The translations under genes were made by a program, and so were the position numbers. Under the pieces are notes generated by a model, which saw nothing but the letters and a program-made list of their open reading frames with translations, did no database searches and was not told the DNA's origin. This document shows positions 1 through 4,715 of a DNA stretch of 6,975 bases, one piece after another. Source of the stretch: WHSO01 sp050485485 (lineage in GTDB: Bacteria > Pseudomonadota > Alphaproteobacteria > SMXQ01); assembly GCA_050485485.1 (NCBI GenBank), contig JBJHBM010000073.1, positions 1 through 6,975 of the forward strand, written 5' to 3'. Positions within the stretch are counted from its first letter, which is position 1. Each line of letters starts with the position of its first letter.

Positions 1-447
1 GATGCGCACCGCGCGGCGGGCGGTCGCGCCCGCGGGATCGCGGCCGGTGCCGACGTCGAAACGCCCGAGCGGCCCGTCGAGCGCCGCCGCCACCGCCCAT
101 GCGGCACCGGCCACCGCGGGCGGAGACACGTCCTCGGGCACCACGGCACGGATCGGCTCGCCCTCGGGACGCCGGTCCACGTCGGCAAGGCGCGCGCCGC
201 GCAGGCCGCGCCCCGCGCCGAGATAGGAGATCGCCTCGAGCAGGTTGGTCTTGCCGGCGCCATTCGCGCCCGTCACCACCACGCTGCGCGCGTCGACGTC
301 GAGGCGCAGGGACTCGTAGTTCCGGAACGCGGTCAGGCGCAGCGAGAGGAGCGCGAGGCGCCGCGTTCCGGCGGCGCCGGGAACCGCGTCGTCGAGGGCG
401 GCGGCAGGCGCGGCCCGGTGCCGCGGCGTGGCGGCTTCGAACGACAC
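1..447 (-). CDS. recF: RecF, DNA replication and gap-repair ATPase (5' part only)
   Basis: RecF is an SMC-like ABC ATPase that binds gapped DNA and, with RecO and RecR, helps load RecA. The window holds 149 codons; the rest lies beyond the left edge. I read the typical RecF N-terminus LRLTAFRNYESLRLDVD at about residues 36-52, then a Walker A motif GANGAGKTN at about 60-68, followed by LLEAISYLGAGRGLR. The only plausible start is GTG at 447-445. The ATG at 467 is in another frame and stops after four codons. With this GTG the protein carries about 30 residues, rich in Ala and Pro, before the usual start of the fold. A purine-rich stretch (GGAAAGGG) about 10 bases upstream could serve as ribosome site. 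It follows dnaN by 35 bases on the same strand, so it is most likely in the dnaN operon. Identity is secure; the start is less so. Confidence 0.93.
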   Translation of the reverse strand, partial: MSFEAATPRHRAAPAAALDDAVPGAAGTRRLALLSLRLTAFRNYESLRLDVDARSVVVTGANGAGKTNLLEAISYLGAGRGLRGARLADVDRRPEGEPIRAVVPEDVSPPAVAGAAWAVAAALDGPLGRFDVGTGRDPAGATARRAVRI

Positions 448-482
448 GGTCTTCAGGCCCTTTCCATCGCCGGCCCCGCCCC

Positions 483-1601
483 CTAGACCCGCATCGGCAT
501 GAGAACGTAAAGCGCGCTCTCGTCGTCCACGTCGCCGACCAGCGCAGCCGAGGCCGCGTCGCCCAGCCGGAAACGGGCGCGCTCGCCCTGGATGCGCTCG
601 GCGATGTCGAGGAGATAGCGGGAGTTGAAGCCGATCTCCATCGGCTCGCCCTTGTAAGCAGCCTCCAGCTCCTCCTCGGCGCTGCCCTGGTCGAGCGAGG
701 TGGCCGACAGGGTCACCGTGCCCTTGGCGAGCGCGAGCTTCACCGCGCGCGACTTCTCGGTGGAAATGGTCGAGACGCGATCGACGGCGGCCGCGAACGG
801 CTTGCACTCCACCTCCATCAGGCGATCGTTGCCGGTCGGGATCACCCGCTCGTAGTCGGGGAAGGTGCCGTCGATCAGTTTGGAGGTGAGCGTGATGTCG
901 TCGAAGGAGATGCGGATCTTGGCATCCGACAATCCGACCTCGATGTCGCCGTCGGCCTCGTCGATCAGCTTGCGCCATTCGGTGACCATCTTGCGCGGCA
1001 CGATCACGCCCGGCATGTCGGCGGCGCCTTTGGGGAGCGGCACGTCGAAACGGGCGAGGCGATGGCCGTCGGTCGCGACCGCGCGCAGCACCGGCACGCC
1101 ATCGCGCTGCGCGGCGTGCAGGTAGATGCCGTTGAGGTAGTAGCGCGTCTCCTCGGTGGAGATGGCGAAGCGCGTATGGTCGATCAGCGCCCGCGCCGAG
1201 TCCGCCGGCACCACGAAGCCGTGGGGCAGGTCCTCGTCCCCGAGCGCCGGGAAATCGGCGGCGGGCAGGCAGGCGAGCTGGAACGTGGAGCGGCCCGAGC
1301 GCACCGTGATCTGGCCGTCGCCCTCGGCGGTCTCGACCTCGACCTGGGCGCCGTCGGGCAGCTTGCGGACGATGTCGTAGAGCGTATGGGCAGGCGCCGT
1401 GATCGCGGACATCGCGCCGGTCTCGGCCGCCACCTTCTCCGAGATCGCGAGCTCCATGTCGGTCGCCGTCAGGGTCAGGGTGCCCTTGGCCGCTTCCATC
1501 AGAACGTTGTTGAGGATGGGGATGGTGTTACGCCGCTCCACGACACTTTGGACATGGCCCAGGGACCGGAGCAGCGAAGCGCGTTCGATGGTGAATTTCA
1601 T
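483..1601 (-). CDS. dnaN: DNA polymerase III beta subunit (sliding clamp)
   Basis: The beta clamp is a ring-shaped homodimer that tethers DNA polymerase III and other factors to DNA. The 372-residue product is full length for the family, with three clamp folds at about 1-120, 130-250 and 255-372. Landmarks are the N-terminal MKFTIERASLL, ATDGHRLA at 177-184, KLIDGTFPDYERVIP at 242-256, and the C-terminal YVLMPMRV, which in known clamps forms part of the peptide-binding pocket. The ATG at 1601 is fixed by this conserved N-terminus, but the bases before it (GTCAGCTCGCCC) contain no Shine-Dalgarno sequence. A short ORF with a better ribosome site ends on this start codon (TGA overlapping ATG), so translation may be coupled. 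A separate promoter upstream and the terminator after dnaA suggest independent transcription from dnaA, together with recF downstream. Confidence 0.98.
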   Translation of the reverse strand: MKFTIERASLLRSLGHVQSVVERRNTIPILNNVLMEAAKGTLTLTATDMELAISEKVAAETGAMSAITAPAHTLYDIVRKLPDGAQVEVETAEGDGQITVRSGRSTFQLACLPAADFPALGDEDLPHGFVVPADSARALIDHTRFAISTEETRYYLNGIYLHAAQRDGVPVLRAVATDGHRLARFDVPLPKGAADMPGVIVPRKMVTEWRKLIDEADGDIEVGLSDAKIRISFDDITLTSKLIDGTFPDYERVIPTGNDRLMEVECKPFAAAVDRVSTISTEKSRAVKLALAKGTVTLSATSLDQGSAEEELEAAYKGEPMEIGFNSRYLLDIAERIQGERARFRLGDAASAALVGDVDDESALYVLMPMRV

Positions 1602-1639
1602 GGGCGAGCTGACAGCCTATATGACCCGTGCGCGGGCAT
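1598..1639 (-). CDS. Putative 13-codon leader ORF overlapping the dnaN start
   Basis: In the dnaN leader an ATG at 1639-1637 opens a 13-codon frame, MPAHGSYRLSARP, that ends at TGA 1600-1598. The stop shares bases with the dnaN start codon (ATGA). It is preceded by TAGGAACGACCA, an AGGA core 7-8 bases before the ATG, which is better than anything in front of dnaN. An in-frame TAG four codons upstream bounds it, so it is not the tail of a larger gene. The peptide resembles nothing I know. The likely role, if real, is translational coupling, delivering ribosomes to dnaN. It may be a chance ORF; the geometry rather than the peptide is the evidence. Confidence 0.35.
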   Translation of the reverse strand: MPAHGSYRLSARP

Positions 1640-1808
1640 TGGTCGTTCCTAGTGACGGGGGCTCCGGCCACGCCCGGATGGGCCGCCCGGAGCGGCACCC
1701 CGCCGCCCGGAACCCAGCGTCCCGGCGATCCGGATGCGGACCCCCCTGAGCCGGCCGCCCCCCTGCGCGGCCCCTTTGGGAGGGGCCGGAGCGCAGGCTT
1801 CGGGCCGG
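1602..1808 (-). promoter_or_regulatory. Long structured 5' leader of dnaN
   Basis: If the promoter at 1815-1842 is used, the dnaN message carries a leader of roughly 200 bases. It can fold into at least two GC hairpins: 1768-1788 (7-bp stem CGGCCCC/GGGGCCG, 7-base loop) and 1661-1693 (7-bp stem GCTCCGG/CCGGAGC enclosing a small nested CCC/GGG stem). The second lies about 10 bases upstream of the AGGA site of the leader ORF. No known riboswitch pattern is recognisable. Apart from the leader ORF I see no gene in this stretch. A weak ATATAG box near 1616-1622 lacks a fitting -35. Confidence 0.4.
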
Positions 1809-1814
1809 CGGTCG

Positions 1815-1842
1815 AGTATAGCAGGAGCCCTTGAAATCCCAA
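1815..1842 (-). promoter_or_regulatory. Probable sigma-70 promoter of dnaN-recF
   Basis: On the minus strand TTGGGA (1842-1837, -35, four of six consensus bases) is followed after 16 bases by TATACT (1820-1815, -10, five of six). The predicted start of transcription is near 1808. The -35 box overlaps the end of the T-tract of the dnaA terminator, so the dnaN-recF unit begins exactly where the dnaA message ends. This is the best promoter match in the dnaA-dnaN gap. Confidence 0.6.
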
Positions 1843-1866
1843 AGAAAAAGGGCCGTGGAACGGCCC
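1841..1866 (-). terminator. Intrinsic terminator of dnaA
   Basis: Read on the minus strand, a perfect 7-bp stem GGGCCGT/ACGGCCC with the 3-base loop TCC is followed directly by TTTTTCTTT. It lies 45 bases after the dnaA stop codon. This is a textbook Rho-independent terminator and implies that most dnaA transcripts do not enter dnaN. Confidence 0.9.
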
Positions 1867-1911
1867 CGGGAGGCCCCCCTGGGAGGGCCGGAATCCGCGG
1901 CTTTCGGGGGC

Positions 1912-3327
1912 TCAGGTCTCGAGCATCCGGCGCAGGAGCTCGACGTCCTCGGCGAAGCCCGCGTCGGTTGCCCGCAGCTCCTCCACCTTGCGCACGGCAT
2001 GCATGACGGTGGTGTGGTCGCGGCCGCCGAACTTGCGGCCGATTTCCGGCAGCGAGCGCGAGGTGAGCTGCTTCGCGAGGTACATGGCGATCTGGCGCGG
2101 GCGGGCCACGGCACGGGCGCGGCGGGCCGAATGCATGTCGGCGATCCGCACGTTGAAATGCTCCGCCACGCGCTTCTGGATCTCCTCGATGGTGACCCGC
2201 CGGTCGTTGGCGCGCAGCAGGTCGTGGAGCACTTCCTGGGTCGCCTCCAGGGTGATGTCGCGGCCGACGAGCGTGGCATGGGCCACGACGCGGTTGAGCG
2301 CGCCCTCCAGCTCACGGACGTTGGACGTGATCTTGTGGGCCAGGAACTCCAGCACCTTCGGCGGTATCTGGACGCCCAGCTTCTCGCCCTTGGACTGCAG
2401 GATCGACAGGCGCAGCTCGTAGTCGGTCTGGTGGATATCGGCCACGAGGCCCCAGCCGAGGCGCGAACGCAGGCGCTCCTCCATTCCCTCGAGGTCCGAA
2501 GGCGACTTGTCGGCGCTCACCACCACCTGGCGGTTCTGATCCACCAGCGCGTTGAAGGTATGGAAGAACTCCTCCTGCGTGGTTTCCCGGCCGGATATGA
2601 ACTGGACGTCATCGATCATCAGCACGTCCACCGAGCGGAACTGCTCCTTGAACGCCATGGTGTCCTGGAACCGCAGCGCCCGGATGAACTGGTACATGAA
2701 CTTCTCGGCCGAGAGATAGATCACCCGGCGCGACGGGTCGGACTTGCGGATATGCCAGGCGATGGCATGCATCAGGTGGGTCTTGCCGAGCCCCACGCCG
2801 CCGTAGAGGAACAGCGGGTTGAAAGGCACCGTCGCGGCCTCCGCCACGCGCCGGGCGGCGGCATAGGCGAACTCGTTGGACTTGCCGACCACGAAATTGG
2901 CGAACTGGAAGCGCGGATCGAGCGGCGCCGAGATGTCCTCGCGCGCGGTGCCCGAGACGGCGGCACGCGATGTGGACTTCGCCTGGAAAGGGCGCGACGG
3001 CTTCGACGTCCCCGCCGCCGCTTCCGGCGGCTGGGTCGCCTGGCCATTGTGCGCTGACGGCGCGGCCACGCCCTGCGACGCCGGTGCCCCGCCACGCACG
3101 ATGAGATCGACGACGCGGAGATTCACGTCCTGCTCGCGCAGGAGCTGGGTGATGCGCTCGAAGTAATGACGGCTGACCCAGTCGCGCATGAAACGCGTCG
3201 GCGCCGACACGACGGCCTTGCCGTCGGCGCAGGAATCGAGCTCGATCGGCGCAAGCCAGCTTTTGTATGCAGCGTCCCCGAATTCGGCGCGAAGCCGCTC
3301 CCTGACGCGATCCCACGTAGCGCTCAT
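1912..3327 (-). CDS. dnaA: Chromosomal replication initiator DnaA
   Basis: DnaA is the AAA+ ATPase that binds DnaA boxes at the origin, oligomerises with ATP and opens the duplex. The 471-residue product has the four usual parts: N-terminal domain I (1-80, with WDRVRERLRAEFG and the YKSWLAPI patch), a low-complexity linker (about 81-135, rich in Ala, Pro, Ser), the AAA+ core and a C-terminal DNA-binding domain (about 375-471). Walker A is GGVGLGKTH at 176-184, Walker B VLMIDDVQF at 235-243, box VII ERLRSRLGWGL at 284-294 holds the arginine finger, and sensor 2 is NVRELEGALNR at 336-346. The DnaA signature GGRDHTTVMHA is at 434-444. The ATG at 3327 is preceded by GGGGGTAAGG, a usable ribosome site. 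Only 38 bases separate it from the upstream rhodanese gene. All key residues are present. Confidence 0.98.
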   Translation of the reverse strand: MSATWDRVRERLRAEFGDAAYKSWLAPIELDSCADGKAVVSAPTRFMRDWVSRHYFERITQLLREQDVNLRVVDLIVRGGAPASQGVAAPSAHNGQATQPPEAAAGTSKPSRPFQAKSTSRAAVSGTAREDISAPLDPRFQFANFVVGKSNEFAYAAARRVAEAATVPFNPLFLYGGVGLGKTHLMHAIAWHIRKSDPSRRVIYLSAEKFMYQFIRALRFQDTMAFKEQFRSVDVLMIDDVQFISGRETTQEEFFHTFNALVDQNRQVVVSADKSPSDLEGMEERLRSRLGWGLVADIHQTDYELRLSILQSKGEKLGVQIPPKVLEFLAHKITSNVRELEGALNRVVAHATLVGRDITLEATQEVLHDLLRANDRRVTIEEIQKRVAEHFNVRIADMHSARRARAVARPRQIAMYLAKQLTSRSLPEIGRKFGGRDHTTVMHAVRKVEELRATDAGFAEDVELLRRMLET

Positions 3328-3354
3328 CCGCGCCTTACCCCCTCACCACAAGAA

Positions 3355-3372
3355 TTCAGTTCGGATTAATCC
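3355..3372. promoter_or_regulatory. Palindrome and CtrA-like half-match in front of dnaA
   Basis: GGATTAATCC (3363-3372) is a perfect 10-bp palindrome spanning the rhodanese stop codon, 36 bases before the dnaA ATG. On the minus strand the same place reads TTAA-N7-TGAA (3369-3355), seven of eight fixed bases of the CtrA consensus TTAA-N7-TTAA known from Caulobacter. Either could be a protein site near the dnaA start, but a single short match is weak evidence and no matching partner site was seen. Confidence 0.2.
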
Positions 3373-3833
3373 TGCACCCACGGCAGGCCCGCCACCTTCC
3401 AGCCCTCGCGCTTGCCGCGATGGCGCTCGCCGTCTGGAGCCCCCTCAAACCCCCCGGCTATATTGTACGCCCGCCTGTATCCAAGCCGCGAAACCGCCTG
3501 GGCGGCGGCCCGGGAACGGGCACCGGAGCGGCACAGGAACAGCACCGGCGCCTCCTCCTTGCCGCCGGACGCCTTGACCTGCTTGGCGAACTCGGGATTG
3601 ACCTGCATCGACGGAAACACCTGCCACGGAATCAACGCCGCGCGCTTGCCGACCTTGCCGAGGTCCGGCACCCCCACGAACATCCATTCGGGCTGGGTGC
3701 GGCAATCGACCAGGACGGCCTCCGGGCTTTCCTCGAGAATCTTCCAGGCCTGTTCGGGGGTAACGTCGCCCGCGTAACCATCCCCCGGAGCGATATCGCG
3801 CTCGGCGGCGGTCTTGCGATCATCTCCCGACAT
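3366..3833 (-). CDS. Single-domain rhodanese-like sulfurtransferase
   Basis: Rhodaneses carry sulfur as a persulfide on a catalytic cysteine; the physiological donor and acceptor of this one cannot be read from sequence. The product is 155 residues with one rhodanese fold, about 22-152: DVTPEQAWKILEE, then VLVDCRTQPEW at 40-50, IPWQVFP at 68-74, the active loop CRSGARS at 101-107 with Cys101 as the expected nucleophile, and YNIAGGFEG at 123-131. The tail HRGKREGWKVAGLPW (138-152) resembles that of alphaproteobacterial single-domain rhodaneses I know. No signal peptide or membrane segment, so cytoplasmic. The start ATG 3833 has a strong ribosome site, AGGGAGA, 5 bases upstream. It is immediately followed by dnaA, probably in one transcript, which is the unusual point. 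Confidence 0.93.
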   Translation of the reverse strand: MSGDDRKTAAERDIAPGDGYAGDVTPEQAWKILEESPEAVLVDCRTQPEWMFVGVPDLGKVGKRAALIPWQVFPSMQVNPEFAKQVKASGGKEEAPVLFLCRSGARSRAAAQAVSRLGYRRAYNIAGGFEGAPDGERHRGKREGWKVAGLPWVQD

Positions 3834-3981
3834 TGAATTCTCCCTGGCCTCGAGTCCGACGCGTCGTTGCGCGGTATGCGCGCCGATTGGCCCGATTCAA
3901 TGCATCAACAAACGACATCGAAACGCAAACTCGCAACGACAATTGACTTGCTGCTGACGGCACGCTTCCGAAAACCATGCC

Positions 3982-4006
3982 GCGTCCACGATGCGATGGT
4001 GGACGC
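3982..4006. repeat. Perfect 8-bp inverted repeat with 9-base spacer
   Basis: GCGTCCAC (3982-3989) and GTGGACGC (3999-4006) are perfect reverse complements around a 9-base spacer. The centres of the arms are 17 bases apart, close to the spacing of dimeric operator sites. It lies about 150 bases upstream of the rhodanese start and downstream of the candidate promoter, so it would also form a stem-loop in the leader RNA. No T-tract follows, so it is not a terminator. Confidence 0.5.
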
Positions 4007-4049
4007 CACGCCGCCGCAGCGGCACCAAGAATGCCTCGAAATGAATCCC

Positions 4050-4128
4050 GAACGCGGAATTGAACAGAGCGCGACTCTAGCCAGCCCTCCCACGTCATGC
4101 AACGGGGCTGTAAGGGGAACGCGGAATT
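4050..4128. repeat. 12-base direct repeat flanking the candidate rhodanese promoter
   Basis: GAACGCGGAATT occurs exactly at 4050-4061 and 4117-4128, 67 bases apart, with a third partial copy GAACGCG at 4137-4143. The two full copies lie on either side of the candidate -35/-10 pair at 4074-4102. The left copy is also the right arm of an imperfect dyad, AATCCCG-AACG-CGGAATT (4044-4061). Such a layout could be a pair of regulator sites. Confidence 0.45.
4074..4102 (-). promoter_or_regulatory. Candidate promoter of rhodanese-dnaA
   Basis: On the minus strand TTGCAT (4102-4097) is followed after 17 bases by TAGAGT (4079-4074). The match to consensus is moderate: three of six and four of six bases. 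The last bases of the -10 box are part of a GANTC site (GAGTC on this strand, 4077-4073), so adenine methylation there could affect transcription, as is known for some CcrM-controlled promoters. Transcription would start near 4067, giving a leader of about 230 bases. Other weak TTG boxes exist in the region, so this is a best guess. Confidence 0.3.
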
Positions 4129-4172
4129 TTTTTCGGGAACGCGTCGGCGCCGTCACGAACTTACGGATGCAC

Positions 4173-4199
4173 AAAGAAAAACGCGCCCTGGCGGGCGCG
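4173..4199 (-). terminator. Intrinsic terminator of rpsT
   Basis: On the minus strand a perfect 7-bp stem CGCGCCC/GGGCGCG with loop GCCA is followed by TTTTTCTTT. It lies about 90 bases after the rpsT stop codon and should end the rpsT message before the rhodanese region. Its T-tract is identical to that of the dnaA terminator. Confidence 0.9.
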
Positions 4200-4227
4200 C
4201 TTCAACAAAACGGAAAAATGTCGGGGC

Positions 4228-4275
4228 GATGCCTTGCGGCATCTGCACGGTACCGCGCGGCCACACGACCGCGCG
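4228..4275 (-). other. Two stable hairpins in the 3' untranslated part of rpsT
   Basis: Between the rpsT stop and its terminator the message can form two more perfect stems. The first is 7 bp, CGCGCGG/CCGCGCG at 4254-4275 with an 8-base loop, starting 11 bases after the stop codon. The second is 6 bp, GATGCC/GGCATC at 4228-4243, closed on the minus strand by a GCAA tetraloop of the stable GNRA class. A T-rich stretch (ATTTTTCCGTTTTG) follows the second. They may protect the message from exonucleases or act as a back-up terminator. Confidence 0.5.
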
Positions 4276-4286
4276 CTCGACCGCCG

Positions 4287-4550
4287 CTACGACAGCGCGC
4301 GGATGCGCGCGTTGAGGCGCGACAGCTTGCGTGCGACGGTGTTCTTCGCGAGCACGCCCTTGGTGACGCCGCGCTGCATTTCCGGCTGCGCCGCACGGAA
4401 CGCTTCCGAAGCCGCGGTCTTGTCGCCGGCGGCGAGCGCGCTTTCGACTTTCTTGACGAAAGTGCGGATGCGGCTCAGCCGATTGCGGTTGATGATGGTC
4501 CGGCGCTCGGTTTGACGGATGCGCTTCTTGGCGGAACGGATATTCGCCAT
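4287..4550 (-). CDS. rpsT: 30S ribosomal protein S20
   Basis: S20 binds 16S rRNA in the body of the small subunit early in assembly. The 87-residue, strongly basic product has the family N-terminus MANIRSAKKRIRQTERR, the helical NRNRLSRIRTFVKKVE segment at about 22-37, and the C-terminal GVTKGVLAKNTVARKLSRLNARI at about 61-83. Length is normal. The ATG at 4550 is fixed by the conserved MANI start; a modest AAAGG ribosome site lies 10 bases upstream. It is a single-gene unit with its own strong promoter and terminator. Arginine replaces lysine at many positions relative to E. coli, as expected at high G+C. Confidence 0.98.
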   Translation of the reverse strand: MANIRSAKKRIRQTERRTIINRNRLSRIRTFVKKVESALAAGDKTAASEAFRAAQPEMQRGVTKGVLAKNTVARKLSRLNARIRALS

Positions 4551-4631
4551 CGTGAAACTGCCTTTATAAAACTGTCGTGTCGTTCGGTCGATAGGGCGGC
4601 TTGGGGCCGCGCGCGCCTCTAGGCGCGAAAG
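4551..4631 (-). promoter_or_regulatory. rpsT 5' leader with two hairpins
   Basis: Transcription from the promoter at 4638-4666 should begin near 4631, giving an 80-base leader. It can fold into two adjacent stems: CGCGCC/GGCGCG with loop TAGA (4612-4627) and GCGGC/GCCGC with loop CCCAA (4596-4610). The rest of the leader, up to the ribosome site, looks unstructured. In E. coli S20 represses its own translation, so a feedback site here is possible; I see no sequence I can match to a described leader family. Confidence 0.35.
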
Positions 4632-4637
4632 GCCGTG

Positions 4638-4666
4638 TTTATAGTCCGGGGCAGCCCGAGCGTCAA
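4638..4666 (-). promoter_or_regulatory. Strong sigma-70 promoter of rpsT
   Basis: On the minus strand TTGACG (4666-4661) and TATAAA (4643-4638) are separated by exactly 17 bases. Each box matches five of six consensus bases. This is the best promoter in the window and fits the high demand for a ribosomal protein. Confidence 0.85.
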
Positions 4667-4715
4667 GGGCGACGGGAAACGCGAGAAGCCCCGGAACGCC
4701 CGGAATCGGCCCTTT

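Larger units (their letters stand above)
1768..1893. repeat. Two imperfect copies of a GC-rich hairpin flanking the dnaA terminator and dnaN promoter
   Basis: The segments 1769-1790 and 1872-1893 are near-copies. Both begin GGCCCC, share a central GGGAGGG and end GCCGGA with small differences. The first folds into a 7-bp stem (1768-1788); the second makes a weaker 5-bp stem. They lie about 100 bases apart, one in the dnaN leader and one between the dnaA stop codon and its terminator. They may be a small dispersed palindromic element or chance in GC-rich DNA. Confidence 0.35.
3834..4172. promoter_or_regulatory. Non-coding region upstream of the rhodanese-dnaA pair
   Basis: About 340 bases without a credible gene on either strand, visibly richer in A and T than the surroundings. 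It contains four GANTC sites (3852, 3894, 4043, 4073), the recognition sequence of the alphaproteobacterial methylase CcrM. It also holds a perfect 8-bp dyad (3982-4006), a 12-base direct repeat (4050-4061 and 4117-4128), a run of seven T (4127-4133) and a candidate promoter (4074-4102). It is the natural place for the promoter of the rhodanese-dnaA transcript. I searched by eye for DnaA boxes and found no match with one mismatch or fewer, so I do not call it an origin. Confidence 0.55.

Noticed and set aside
99..1652. Long plus-strand open frame of 517 codons opposite dnaN
   Set aside because: Antisense shadow of dnaN in GC-rich DNA: composition is Arg/His/Gly-rich with no recognisable domain, and dnaN is unmistakable on the other strand.
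1831..3057. Plus-strand open frame of 408 codons opposite dnaA
   Set aside because: Antisense shadow of dnaA. It begins in the dnaA terminator and has no domain or ribosome site.
3945..3950. Plus-strand TTGACT as a -35 box
   Set aside because: No -10-like sequence at 15-19 bases and no rightward gene before 6045.
3834..4172. Replication origin (oriC)
   Set aside because: The place near dnaA and the AT-richer bases invite the idea, but I found no DnaA box with one mismatch or fewer. The best, GGATGCACA at 4165-4173, has two mismatches to TTATNCACA. In some alphaproteobacteria the origin lies away from dnaA. Genome-wide GC skew would decide.
4561..4572. Second TATAAA box just before rpsT
   Set aside because: It overlaps the ribosome site and has no -35 at suitable distance. 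The upstream promoter is far better.
3867..4622. Plus-strand open frame of 251 codons across the rhodanese-rpsT gap
   Set aside because: It runs antisense through rpsT and two terminators, and contains no recognisable domain.
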